From: Hyalella azteca
Lineage: Eukaryota > Arthropoda > Malacostraca > Amphipoda > Hyalellidae
Reading direction: 5' to 3'
Assembly: GCF_000764305.2 (NCBI RefSeq)
Contig: NW_025932433.1
Location: forward strand, 1 to 64,000
DNA: 64,000 nt
Part shown: positions 37,448 through 50,360 of the stretch, piece after piece
How the letters are laid out: each line of letters starts with the position of its first letter
Position numbering within the stretch: the stretch's first letter is position 1
Notes under the pieces: model-generated
What the model saw: only the letters and a program-made list of their open reading frames with translations
What the model was told of the DNA's origin: nothing
Database searches by the model: none
Translations under genes and position numbers: made by a program

Positions 37448-40400
37448 GTAAGTCGGAAAATGCATCCGAGATTGAGCTCTTTGAGCTGTGGCTGCTCTCC
37501 CTTGCTTTGATCTTCGCTCTTGGTGTCCCCTAGGACAACTTTAGATCCTTGCAATAAAGTGATGCTTCACCTTTTCTGAAGTATCTCTGACTTGTAAATA
37601 TTTTATGCATCCGTCATCATTGTTCGGATTCAAATTTTTAAAATAATCACTTATTTCCAATATTAATCATGTGTTTTTGGCACAGATATCGGAATTTCTT
37701 TGTTTTCATCCTATAGCATATCTGTGGATCAAGATTACTCACAAAGTTTGATGGTCTAACCCATTCATTGCGAATAGAATTAACTCTCTCACTGCTACAT
37801 CAACGAGAATGCATGTAATTAGCGAAAAAATACTTTCCACCTTCTGTGTACTTGCATGGAAATGCAGCATGCCCTAAAATCTTGAAAACTATACAAGTGG
37901 AGAGCAGTCGTTCACTGGGCAATCTGGGTGGCAGGTACTAGTATAAGTCTTTCCCGCCTCTGGAAGAGCAAGTGAGTGATGAATATTTACTTATATTATA
38001 GAACTTCTAGTAAAATATTGCGCCCATTACTTTTAAACGTCGCATAATTCAACCACGAAGTCCAAGCAGCTATGCCAAGTTTTCTAATTGATCGAGCTAA
38101 AATTACATCTCATGAAACGTCGACACCGAATCAAATTCGCCTGTATGAGCAGATGAATAACTTACGAACAATTTACAAATTAATGAAAAAGTGGCATGTG
38201 ATAGATTGTTGCTCGATCCATTTCCATTACTATAAGATATCAATCTCTTCTAATGCTAGTTTTTTGTTGTTGTCAAGTCGTTTTCAGATTAGTTCGGTTG
38301 TAATATAACATAATCGGCTGAGTTTTATGCATAGACACTGTGGGGCCCTCGAGGGAGTAAAGGGGAAAGGACCCCCTTTCCTCACAGTGCTCCTCCAATA
38401 AATAGTCGGTTTCGTAGATAGTTAGCGATGCCAGTTACGAAGTGACTACTTACTTTTGTCTCGATATTGATGCTCTTTATTCCTTTGAAAAAAACATAAC
38501 TTACAGTGCTATAATCTTACTTTTTACAATCCCGAGTTATGCATTTTTAACATATTTTAGCATGCCTCCTACAGACAGTCTCGGTTTATTTTCTCTTCCT
38601 CAAATGCAATAACGAGTTCCTGTAAAGTCTTCGGTGATTTGGAGAGAATACGTTCGTATGGCTGTATCGCAGACGCGTCTTAGGCTTGCACGGCTTTGGC
38701 AAGAGCAATTGGACGAACGGCCACCGTAACTTTGGCTGCTTGCCAGGGCTAACTTTTCTCCTGAAGCTTTCAAGAAGAGCAGTCGGAACTAGAAAAAAGA
38801 AACTTATTCGCTGGTTGATACGAACAAAATGTTAAAATTTATGGTGGGAAAAGTTACACCATGTCTTTTCCAAAGTGTTCATTTGTGAAATAAACGAAAT
38901 TTCTTGATACATTATCTGGTTGACACCAAAGCGTTATGTTCGATTTAGAATCCCCCCAAAAAAATTGAGCGGTATTTTTCCCTGCATGTTGTTCTTCTAT
39001 ACAAATTGAATAGTTTTGCAAGACAGAACCTTGATAGCTACCATCAGAACCCTTGATTACTGTTCTTATATTGGATGGCCTAACCAAGATAATGCCACGA
39101 CTGCGCATCGTTCAGATAACTTGATGATAAAGCGAGGGGTTCCGAGAGGGAAAGATGCTACGACGCCAAGTTACAGCACTATCGTCGAACTGGCGACTGA
39201 CAAGGAAATTTCTTCTAGTGATCTCTCCCATGGTTATCGGACAGAGGAGTATGTTAATTTCTGATAAATCAAGGAAGTCGAAGTTGTAACCAGATACGAA
39301 CTGAATAAAGATTATTAATTACAGATAAGTTGATGCTTTGTTTGCGTTTTTAAAATTATTTTTCATGTACATTATGCTGGATCTGTAATACAAAATATGT
39401 GGACTTGGAGTATTGCAAAAACTAAAACAAATTCGTCAAAAGGTGAGTACAGTAAAATTTTATTTTCTGTCGCTGTACAGAGTTAACCTTGCAAGTAAAT
39501 AACTTGCCACAGCTTGCTCTCTTAATTATACTCACGCATGCTATGGGTAATTTCCTTTTCTATATGGTTCTAGTTACTCATATTCATTCTTGTTTTCCAA
39601 CGGATTTGGACGTGGTGGTGCATGGCGTGAGCTTTTAATTAGCAGTAAGTGTGAACCGAAGAAGAAATGGCAGTTTGCCTTTTGTCGAGTTTCAATCTGT
39701 ATTTGATGTATTGATAGATTGAAAAAATCAGGAATAAATGTACCAGTATGGTTTGTTATTTGTAATTGAAATACAGGTTCTTGAATAACTTGAATATTTT
39801 TAAAAATTTAAATTTACTCTCTCGATCCGTTTGCAACTGTCAATGTTATCTAAGAAATAAATTCCAGCGTACTGACGCATATTACTAATACACGGCATGG
39901 CTAGGTAAAGACGACCAGAACATTTTGTTGTATTTGTGCTGGTAACCTGACACTAAAGATTAGCCAGCGGGGACTGCCTTCGTCGCACATGTCCTGCGTT
40001 GGAAAAGCAGGCCTGTTGAAATGACATGGTATTTTCTTGGATATCTCCGAAAAATATAGTTGTCCTTGGACTATGTTCCCCAATCCGTTATTTACGTTAG
40101 GCAAATTGAGCTATTTTGCGAGTTTGATTTAGATTCGAAGCTTGCTGGGCTGAATACTTTGAACGGTGTTGCAAGTAGTTGAACAAAACTAATCGTTTAT
40201 TGTGGAAAGAAAACGTGTAGATGCCATGGAGTGATGCGTTTCTCCCCTGCCAATTACCGAACTGTCGATGTCCCTGCAAAAGCCGATTTAGGGACTGAGT
40301 AACTTGAGCCTGCGTTAGATTGTCAGTTTTTACACGTAAGACGTGTACGTTTCCCACTAAATGACATGTGCGTGTGCGATGTTTTATCTTTAACTACGAA

Positions 40401-41206
40401 AAAAATGTGTTGTGACCCTATTTTTCAAAGCTTAATAATAGTATGAATTATAATAATTGTGGTATAAAGTTAAGAAATGTAACCACAAAATCTCAAGACC
40501 TGCCAATATGTTGAATAAAGTTTGATTTACTGATCAATTAATAATACGCGAAAATTTCCAATTCGACCATTTTACAATCTGACATCAAGAGCGCGAAAAA
40601 TTTCTACAGAGCATGTAGAGGGTTTATTTTTTGTTGTTGTATGACATTTCGGTGATGCTCGTGTAAAATAACGTACCTCATTCATCTTGTGAGCACGGCA
40701 GTTTTCGAGTTCTTCCATTGTGCTCTGGGAAAGCAAAATGTGCTCCAAATTGGTCTGGTTTCATCCTAAATAGTGGCATGAAATCGGACAAGCATGAAAG
40801 ATGGAGAAGAAGGCCAATAAAATAAATAGCCTCGCGATGGAATCTTGTCATGAAAGAGGGAGGGACCGTGCAGCCTGCCTCAGTCATAGAAAATGTGCTC
40901 ACACTGCCTTATTTTTTCAGTATAGTCAACTTTCTGACGAAATCTATGAGAGCACGAATATGTTTTGAGAAGAAAAATTTAAACCTACGTTAGCCTGAAG
41001 CTCTTTACAGTCGTATTATGTGCCGTTACGTAATGGCTAGCATACAAAAAAAAAGTTCCCTATCGGAGTTCATAACAAACTTTTTCATGAACGCTCGCCA
41101 ACGACCAAAATGCTTGGTGATAGATTCCATTAAGTTTTCGAATTAGTCTTGATTATTAATTGTCAAAGTCTTATTTTGTATTGAATAATTGTTTTGATAT
41201 GATCAG
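37448..41206 (+). other. hth: Last coding intron, 3.8 kb, with two TGCATG motifs
   Basis: The intron runs from gtaagt at 37448 to ttttgatatgatcag at 41206. TGCATG, the Rbfox motif, occurs at 37810-37815 and 37853-37858, within 410 nt downstream of exon copy b. That is a position from which Rbfox proteins commonly promote inclusion of the upstream exon. No further exon, repeat or RNA gene is recognisable in the remainder. ORFs of 60-86 codons on both strands look like chance. Confidence 0.85.
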
Positions 41207-41382
41207 TGCCTCACTTCCCGGGTCCTGCGGGCGCGTACTCCCCGGACGCGAGCATGGGCTACGTCATGGATGGCCAGCAACACATGTTTCGAGCAGCGGA
41301 CCCGTACACGGACCATGCTGCCGCTGCCGCCTATTATGGTCACCAGGCTGCCGCTGCTTATAACTATCCTCACCATCTATAG
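41207..41382 (+). CDS. hth: Homothorax C-terminal exon
   Basis: The last coding exon. Its first two bases TG complete a valine codon with the G left by either helix-3 exon. It then encodes PHFPGPAGAYSPDASMGYVM, DGQQHMFRAADPYTDH and an Ala/Tyr-rich tail, with TAG at 41380-41382. MGYVMDGQQHM is the conserved block found near the C-terminus of Meis/Hth proteins across animals. The AAAAAYYGHQAAAAYNYPHHL end (cited here in part as AAAAAYYGHQ and NYPHHL) is lineage-specific. The exon is much richer in GC than its flanks. The +1 frame is also open to TAA at 41361-41363 and would be read if both helix-3 exons were skipped. Five bases after the stop, GAG|GTGAGC at 41385-41393 is a strong donor, so the 3' UTR may be spliced. 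Confidence 0.93.
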
Positions 41383-41384
41383 GC

Positions 41385-41393
41385 GAGGTGAGC
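41385..41393 (+). other. hth: Strong splice donor just after the hth stop codon
   Basis: GAG|GTGAGC, with GT at 41388-41389, matches the donor consensus well and sits five bases past TAG. Because it is so close to the stop it would not trigger nonsense-mediated decay. It predicts one or more 3' UTR exons downstream. A pyrimidine-rich acceptor ctctcgcag at 43612-43620 is one possible partner. Confidence 0.45.
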
Positions 41394-41548
41394 CAACTAA
41401 CCTTCTAGTTGACATTCAAATCGTTGCCTACATTCTCTCAAGATTTCCTCTGTAAATCACTGGTACTTAAGCACAGAGGTAATGATACAGTATACATGTC
41501 TTTTAATGGTTTGCATGCGTGTGATATGTATTTGAAACTCCGGGTTCA

Positions 41549-41554
41549 AATAAA
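41549..41554 (+). terminator. hth: Candidate polyadenylation signal AATAAA (proximal)
   Basis: This is the first AATAAA after the hth stop codon, 167 nt downstream, followed by U/GU-rich sequence (gttattattcttttgggg). It would be the end of an unspliced 3' UTR. Long 3' UTRs are usual in hth, so more distal signals may be preferred. Confidence 0.35.
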
Positions 41555-42302
41555 AAAAAAGTTATTATTCTTTTGGGGGATAGGGTATTTATACAAATAC
41601 CAAGACTGTCCTCAATTAATTAATAGTATAAAAAATACAGAAATTTTGTGTGGATTAATTAAGTTTTACTTATCGTCATTAGATAAAAATCATAATATAA
41701 TCAATTAATTGTTCAACTTAATTTTTTTATTCTAAAATGATCAGCATAATTATAATAACATTAAAAAAATATTTAATATTGACTTGTCGCTCTAGTAGCG
41801 CCTAGTATTACGATGTGTGCATCACACGATAAAAATGTTTATTCCATAGGAACTTCCTGGCGCCTGATGAGCTGGAGCATCACGGTGCTGAGTGAAAATT
41901 GCGTGCTCCTCCTCGCTCGTGAGCGCATCAGTGTACATAGTGAACAGCTAACTTCTATAGTGCAAGTGAACATAAAATCTGATCTTTTTGTGGGGATTTT
42001 TATAGTGTAGAGATCTAGGAAGAACTTGAACTGGAAGTGAAATTTTAAACAATCGGTGGTGATAAAGACACATTTTTGCAATTCATAAGATACGCGAACA
42101 GAAAACTATTGTACATAAGAACAAGAGAAACCTGTGTTCATCATCCTGCATTTCTATTGCATAATTCATCTGTGTAGAACCTGGGACATCGTGACCCAAA
42201 AACTGTACAGTGATGGAAAGATTTGTTACGTTTATGTAAGGTGCATTAGGTTTTGTTCGAATGGGGGGACATTTAGACTCTTCAGTTTTTTACCCAGATT
42301 TA

Positions 42303-42308
42303 AATAAA
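42303..42308 (+). terminator. hth: Candidate polyadenylation signal AATAAA (distal)
   Basis: A second AATAAA lies 0.9 kb after the stop, followed by gatgctttttacc and further T-rich sequence. It is an alternative end for the hth transcript. Confidence 0.25.
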
Positions 42309-42309
42309 A

Positions 42310-45020
42310 TGATGCTTTTTACCATATCGTTATTGAATATGAAGTCTTTGATTACCTGCATGTGAGAGAACAATTGAATTTTAATATTTTCAGAGCTGAA
42401 TGTCGATAATGAAGTGGGCAATAGGAAATGAACATTTTAACGTTATATTATTGTTGACTTGTCTTTAGTGATGACTATTGTAATTGTTGCCTTCGTTTCT
42501 TGTTCTTTTCCTCACGACAATGATGAAGGGGTGTTTCATGAACTTTGCTTATAAACGTATTCAAATGACGGAGAATAGAGCAAAGTTTTAGTATTCAGTA
42601 GGTGCAAGTAATAATTACCTGGAACTGGCTTTTCTGTGATCTTTTTGGATGAATACATAGTAAATGATTTCAAACATGCGCGGTCATTTCTGCAAGTCTT
42701 AATACCTATAAAAGATGAATTTAGATTGAGAAAAGTATGGTCGTTGTTGTTGTTCATATCAAGCAAGTTGAAGAAAATTTTAATACCAATGTGAGACCAA
42801 ACGCTTTTAACTAGGTTTGTATTTCGTCTTCATGTATTCAAATTAAGGAGACTTAAATTGATTTACAAGAAGATTCTATTTCACGAGACATGCCAACTTA
42901 GAACGTCGTCAGCGATTTCAAATGGTGCTTTTTTCATAAAGGTTTTCGATAAATTTTTGTTACTGACACTGGCATGTTATTATGATAATCATTTCAAAAA
43001 CTCCAATGATTAGGTTTTCCCTCGTGCATGATCCATTACTTTACGAGAGATGGTACTGCAATACTAATCACTCTCTCAAGCCCCTATTTTCTCAATAAGA
43101 CTTAGGAAATTGAAACCAGGTTTGTGAGCCGTTGTTACAACTTCGCGAGAAGTGTAGTATTATAGTGCCCCATTGGTAAACTGCCCGTGTAAATACCTGA
43201 ACCCTTTCCCTCTTCCCTTCCCCTGAGATACATCGCAACTCCCTGGCGGTGGGATTTAATTCTTTTTGTCGAGTATTGGCCGCCATTGTACATTTGTATC
43301 CTAACTTAAATCCTGAAACATACTTTTCCTAAGTAATAATGCTAATGCTAATATTAAAATAAAAAATAACGCTAAACTTACTCAAGAAGTTAGTTCTTCG
43401 AGCATCCTTCAATATTCTGCAATATGAATGAATGACTCCTTTCATGTAATTTTTTTAATCTCAGTTTCGGAGGATAGATTATCATTTGGCATAATAGCTA
43501 CATTGCATAAGAAATCAACATTTATACAATTTAGTCCAGCGGAAAACTGTTAGTTTGGTACATACTTGCCGGTTCCTCGAGACTTCCTAGATGCCTGCGT
43601 ATACGTTTTCCCTCTCGCAGGCGGTGACCATAAGAACGTTCTCGATCCACTCGTACTTTCTCCTGTGATCTTGAGCTGAAAGAAATCCGTCAAAACTGTA
43701 TACGAAAAATTGATAAACAATGAGAGCAATAAAACTGTATACTGATGTGTTTGTACCCTGCTGTTGTTGTGATGTTCTTGTTACTGGTGGTGAGGAATCT
43801 TCAATAAAATCTCCACGCGGGTGCTCATAAGATGTCAAATAATGTAACAATTGTAAGACAGTAAATAATGTACGCTATTTTCGAGAAATTACTGGAATGT
43901 AAAGACATTAAATTTACCTATCAAAATTATAAGATGAAATTTGGAATTTCATCCATGTTCATACTAACTCAGCCGTTATCACGAAAGATATCGGCTGCGT
44001 TCGATTTCTCTCCACTAATTACTTACTCAATGTTTCGTTGAACATAAAGCTGATGCAATGCAGTGGGCAACATATTGTGTATATTAGATTTTTTCAAAAT
44101 AAACGTGTTCAAACTAATTATATTGGTATTTTTCCCCTTATCATCTCTTATTTACCATTAATCATTGTGATGATGCAATGGCGGTAGCTGTCGAGAGTGC
44201 ATCGATTTTAGTGGAAAAAGAATATTTCAAACATCTATCATGTACCAATGATATATAATATAAGAACAACGAGAACTGGTCTCCTTTCTGAGTATGACCT
44301 TTCTGCGTGATATTCTCGCAGACACGAGACAACTCAAGGTTTTCGATTCTCACTATAGCACTGATAATTACAGTGCGTTCAGTTCTGGCGAATGACATCT
44401 ATAAGCGAAGTTGAGACCAAGCTATTAAGTTGAGACCAAGCTATTGAACATGCACGATAAAGCAGTTGAGTGCGAAAAATTCAATTTTGACACAATGTGA
44501 CATACATCTAAAACGCTTCGTTATGTACAAACTAGAATGATTATCAATATAAACATCTTTTATCTAGAATTATAATTATAACACCCTCTGTTATTCATGG
44601 TTTCTTAATTGGATATATTCACACTTATGCACAAAATGCTTGAGGATATAACGAGATTAGCGCACAAATTCGAGATACAATCGAAAAGAAACGAATACTA
44701 TAGGAGTTTAACTGGCTGCGTCACTAGAGAGGCTTACTCGTAGCTTTTTAAAAGAACGATAATAATCTTTCAAACTAAAATCATAGCCATTAACCACCGT
44801 ACTAAGAAGTTATTCACGTTATTCTCCTAGGCAAACTGATTTTCTCTTTCCATGACGCTAAAGTCTAAACGAACGCGCACCTGTTCAGCCTTTTCGATGC
44901 ATTCTCACTCATAACGACTTCGCCTCCCAGCCATCACGCCGTTATACGTTCACTCGTGCGTTATACGTTCACCATACCCTCAATCCATGCGATTTCAACG
45001 CAGTACCCACATTCGAGCCG
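42310..45020. other. Downstream region without recognisable gene
   Basis: AT-rich sequence with short ORFs only. A possible minus-strand exon (43570-43675) has acceptor ggatttctttcag and a GC-type donor gcaagt, and is open in two frames. I cannot connect it to another exon. A perfect 19-bp tandem duplication lies at 44408-44445. Confidence 0.6.
44408..44445. repeat. Perfect 19-bp tandem duplication
   Basis: The sequence aagttgagaccaagctatt occurs twice head to tail with no differences, which suggests a recent duplication. Confidence 0.9.
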
Positions 45021-45572
45021 TACCCACAATCCTAACCTTCACACTGTTCCCACAATTCTAACCTTCACACTGTGCTCACAATCATAACCTTCACGCTGTG
45101 CCCACAATCATAACCTTCACGCTGTGCCCACAATCATAATCTTCACGCTGTGCCCACAATCATAACCTTCACGCTGTGCACACAATCATAACCTTCACAC
45201 TTTTCCCACAATCCTAACCTTCACACTGTGCTCACACAATCATAACCTTCACACTTTTCCCACAATCCTAACCTTCACACCGTGCCCACAATCCTAACCT
45301 TCACACCGTGCCCACAATCCTAACCTTTACGTTGTGCCCACAATCATAACCTTCACGCTGTCCCACAATCATAACCTTCACGCTGTGCCCACAATCATAA
45401 CCTTCACGCTGTCCCACAATCATAACCTTCACGCTGTGCCCACAATCATAACCTTACTTCACGCTGTGCCCACAATCATAATCTTCACGCTGTGCCCACA
45501 ATCATAACCTTCACGCTGTGCCCACAATCATAACCTTTACGCTGTACCCACAATCATCGACTTCACGCTGTT
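45021..45572. repeat. 26-bp minisatellite, about 21 copies
   Basis: The unit cccacaatcataacctt plus cacgctgtg is repeated about 21 times with units of 25-30 bp. Two main variants alternate in blocks, one with cataacc/cacgctgtg and one with cctaacc/cacactgtg or cacttttc. G is scarce on the + strand, giving strong strand asymmetry. Both flanks are degenerate C-rich sequence (44900-45020 and 45573-45740) that looks like older, decayed copies. There is no coding frame, since unit lengths vary. Confidence 0.95.
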
Positions 45573-48500
45573 TCCTCAATTACAACACTCCCTACTCGTA
45601 CTAATAACCCCAAGCTGTTGTCACAAACACAACCTCACGCCATACTTGCTACCACAGCCCCACGCTATACTCGCTATAACCCCACGCTATAGACACTGTA
45701 ACCCCTCCACCACAGTTCGCGTTTTACCCCGTTTTCGTTTTCCCCTCGATACCCTCGTCCCCACCTCGCCAGTCTCATCATTAATCAAAGGCTTTGTTCT
45801 CATCGTAATGGCTGCCAATCGATCGCTCCACTATCGGATTACATTATTGTTTTGTTCCGAAAATTGGAGCGATACAATATTTATTGCTACCAGGTATACC
45901 TGCATGCCAGCTCGCTTTGGGTTCCTGACTTAAAGCATTGCACGAATGACTCGCTAGTTTATGCGCCTGGTGTTTCTTACGACCTCATGAACAATAATCC
46001 TGTGTTTTAGGTAATTAAATGCTAAGATACTAACAAAATTAATAGAAGAACTAATCAGTTGAAGAGATTTTCTCTTATATACTCGGGGCATTCCAGCAGC
46101 GCGAAGCATCGTTAACTTGAGCTGAACGATATGCAAACCAATAGGCATTAATATACATCATTCATAATTTAAAATAAACATCGTAAGATGATTGCGCAAG
46201 ATGAGTATTCCATAGCGAATTGAAAGGGAACAGATGCATAGAAAAGAAGTACTATGCCAAGGCATAGCTTCAGGAAAAGAAGAATTTCATAATAAAAGAT
46301 GTGTGAAGTGCACGATGGTCGAGCGAAGTGAGGAGGCGACGGAGCGGAAGAGCAGCCAAGTGACACTCCGCGGTATGGGGACGCGGTTCTCTTCCCCTCA
46401 CAATATAAAGAGGGGAACAAATCCTGCTCCAGCAACAAGATTGGAAACAAAGACTAGATCTCCACGATAACATATTGCGCTAAGGCTTATGCGCTCCTAG
46501 GATGACGAACACCCCATCTTAGAAAAGCTTCTTGTAGAAATATAATGTCAGAAATTAACGATTGACGATAGAAAACAATGTCGTAGAGCTTTCTTAGCAG
46601 TTTAGATACAACATAACAGAATTTCCAGAAGTAAACATAATTCCAGAGCTATTGTCTAGAATTTTCTATATGCCAAATTTAAAGAGCATTTCAAAAAGTT
46701 GCCTTTGAGATACATACATTCTCATACATTCTGTTCTCAAATTGCAAAAGTCAAAACGCAAATTTTGACCAAGTCTTAAATTTAAAAAAACCATTAATGT
46801 TATATGTCTATTTAATCCAGAAATAAATACAAGTATACTCGAACACAAAATGTTAATGTTATTATTACTCAAACATCAATTATGAGACTAAAACTAACAA
46901 TCGCTAACAATACATCCACTGACGATATTTCGAGAGTACATACTTGCATCATATAAGCGTACGAGTCGAGGTCGCGACCTGTTGTCCAGACCAAGCCGGA
47001 GCATACGCGTCTACATGGGAGAATACGAGGCGATATGAGCAATAAAGATGTCGTCCGTCATGTGCCTGTTATTACAGTCTTATTACGACAGACTTGCACG
47101 GATCTCCTTGTAGATCCACACCAGCGAGGGGCCCTGTTTCTACACCTCACCTAGAGCTACTGCTGCACGAGGCGTTTTTCTCACCATAACAGAAAAAAGT
47201 GACAAAATATTGCGTCAAAGTCTAAGTTTCATTTCCTCCTTGTTCACGAAATAAAATGCGCCTGCATTCATTATTGAGCGCTTTTTGATGTTATTAGATA
47301 TTTTTTATTTTTTTTGATGATGTTATTAAGAAAGTTAACAATAGTTAACAAATGCCATAATTACGTGGAATAAGAAGATTAAATACACTTATTAGAATAA
47401 TTTAATAATATAATTTCCGATTATATTTCATAAATAATTACCCCAATGTTGTTAGTGTGCATAGATGCAGCTCTAAAAGCAGGGTCATAGCAATATACAT
47501 AGAGAGATGACAGAGCTAAATTAAATCGAAAAATATCGAATAATGTTTCGAGTACAGTAAAAAAATATACATTTTTTAAGCTAATTAGATTCACTGGAGA
47601 AACTGAACTATGAACTGCAAAAAATTCGCATAATCCCAGATGCTCAAAGCATTCTAACCTAATCTAATACCACATCATACAAAATAATTCAAAAACCTAC
47701 AGAACTTTTCAGACAACCACTGGCAAAAAAAATTGGAGTCTGTAAAATTTCTCTCCAGGCGACAAACCTTTTTACTTAAATCGCTGAGTGTAATTGAATG
47801 ACTAGGCCAGAGTAACCACCAGCCTAGGACCCCGCGTATCTCGAGAGGTCACATCGTTGGCTGAAAATCTGCGTAGAAGCCATGCAACAAGTTCAATACT
47901 TGTACAGCTCTAGCCAAAGAGCTGCTTAGCATTTAAACATTCGCTGAGACAGTAATTCTTGCGGCCATTGTGTAGACTGTCAGGAACCACTCGAGAGACC
48001 CATTTTTCTGGCGTTTCTCGTGACATTGCAGCAGTTGACTACAATAGCAGCCTGGCCAAAGCATTCCAGCCGAGAGACACATCTACATTAATTTCTCGTT
48101 CGTTACCGAGAGTTTGCTTTATAAAATATAGGTACACTCGTGCATGCGCGCCTGTGCACATACATCGTGGGGCTCCCCTTCCGTGGAACAGTTGTTACAA
48201 TCACAAAAGATCGAACGGAAATTATTCCAAATGCAGCGAATAATGGAATATCGGGCTCGGCAAATTGAATGAATTTATGATGTGAGCATCAGAAGAATTT
48301 ATCATTCAGAAAACCCCAAATTTATGAGAACAGTAACAGGCTAAAGAACATTGATCATCATCGAAAACATTAATGAAACAAACGACAGGGCTGTGACTAA
48401 AATTAATTTGGTGAAATTACCAGTTTTTCAAAATTAATGCAATATGAACAGAACACACGATCTCCGAATATGAATAGGCCAAGATGTAAAGGGACTCATG

Positions 48501-50308
48501 AACTAAATCTCCCATTTGCCACCTTGGGAGATGAAACTGTCATAGGATAGCCAAGACTTCACTCAAGACTCAAAATGGAAAACTCGCTTGCATGCCTTAC
48601 GGAAGGCGAAGTCCAACTCAGTTCACGCCATCAACATGAATATCTTCGAGAAAGTTGAGCGCAAAGTCTCTGGAAGAACCGGAATGTGTTCTTACCACGC
48701 GTCTTGCCGGGCAAGAGGAAGGTAGTCCCCCATCTCCTACCCGATCCACCCGGTCATTCATCGTCAAATTTTATCGCCCCCGAAAGAGGCAGCCAAGGTG
48801 CGTCCTCGGCGTCGGAGCCACGTTTGCAGCGCTCTCACTGTTGCCATCTTTTTCCCTCTGACGTTTCCCATTTCCCAAGAAGAGTGCCGCCGAGACTCGT
48901 AAAGTCTTGCCTGTAAACCCGGAGAATTTTAGGGGATGCACACGCTAGATTATCCCTCGGCAAACACTTGCACGGACATAAAATTATACTGGGATGTTGC
49001 ACTTGCGCCTTGTGATGTCGGAGTGCGTCGCAAGGCAGCGTCGGCAAAGGCAAGTGATATGGAGGGTCTCTTCATGAGGTGATAATGGACTTTGTCAGGG
49101 ACTGCCAGAAGTGTGCGCACTACCTGTTGCATCGCACATAGATCGTAAGCCTCGTGTCAAATGCATACTCTGAATGAAGCGTTCTAATTCATCGTTCCAG
49201 AGCACGCTGCACCATTTAGGCACACGCTCAAAGTATGAGATGATGAGGATTTCCGAACTCAATGAACAAGAATGTAATTGAATGTTTTCTGAAGACAGGG
49301 TGTATCGAAAAGTCTCAGCATGATTAGGTTGATGCTTAGCAAAGAATGTCCTTTTCAACGAAATTACATGGATTTACTAGATTAAAATCCTTAGGTAAAC
49401 ATTCTAACATTCTCTCCACATGCTCCGAACTGCCGGGCTAAAGAAAGACTTGCGTCGTACTCGTACATTGGAAACTGGAACCAAAAGCGATCTCAATCTT
49501 CAGTGTAGCTGAAGGCAGACGGCCGCGGGATATTGTAGCAATAAACTTGAGAACAGCAGAGCTCTCTCTAAACTATTCCCTGAACCGGGACACCCTTGCT
49601 AGTTAATGTGTATACGAGCACACAATACGAGCCCTCGGTGAGCATAGCTGTTTTGTTCGCTATTACGCATAAAACAAATACGACGCGAAGTGCATTAAAC
49701 TTGCATCCCGGTGGAGGGTCGCTCAGCTCGCGCTTTGAACAATGCACGTCTTGGGATGTGAAAACTATGTTCTTCACAACGATCATCGTCGTCATACAAA
49801 ACCAAACAAACCTAGCAAATTTTGTGGCAGGAAATGACACAAAGAAAACATTTCCTGCATTTCCTGTTCATGAAGCATTTGATTTCGTACAAAGTTACTG
49901 GGGGATAGGATTATCAGCCGATTGCTAATTGAGGTTAGCAAGTTTAAACAATTTTTAATAATTTTCGTGTCGTTAGTATTGGCATAGTGTAGTGTAAACA
50001 AGTCATTCCCGTTCACCAATTAATGAATTTGGTGTTTAGCAAGATACAAGTATTCTTGATAGTAGTTGGAACATGATTATCAAGTTAAAGGTACAAGAAG
50101 AAGTTGATACCTATCTAAAAATAGAGTAGAATAGAAGTAATATAGAATAGAAATCAAGCAACTTCACTCCTAAAAAATACAAGTAACTTCACTCCTTTGA
50201 TGGCCAATCAACAAAGCTAATAAGTAACATTAGGGAAGTTTTACAATCAAGCGTTGGAAAACCGGCGCTGTAAAACAATCCAGTTTCAGTTTTGAAACAG
50301 CAACATTG
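45573..50308. other. Non-coding stretch with a GC-richer block at 48.7-49.1 kb
   Basis: Mostly AT-rich sequence without recognisable genes. A GC-richer block at about 48660-49080 is open in several frames on both strands. On the minus strand it has a possible acceptor (gggtttacag) and a possible donor (gtaagaac at about 48700), so a non-coding exon is conceivable. None of the translations is recognisable. Confidence 0.5.
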
Positions 50309-50360
50309 TTGTTGAACAATCAAGTGTTCAACAATCGAGAGTGAGGAGCAAGTGACACGA

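Noticed and set aside
45021..45572. CCTAACC words within the 26-bp units as interstitial telomere sequence
   Set aside because: The arthropod telomere word (TTAGG) is never in tandem here. It is part of an unrelated 26-bp unit.
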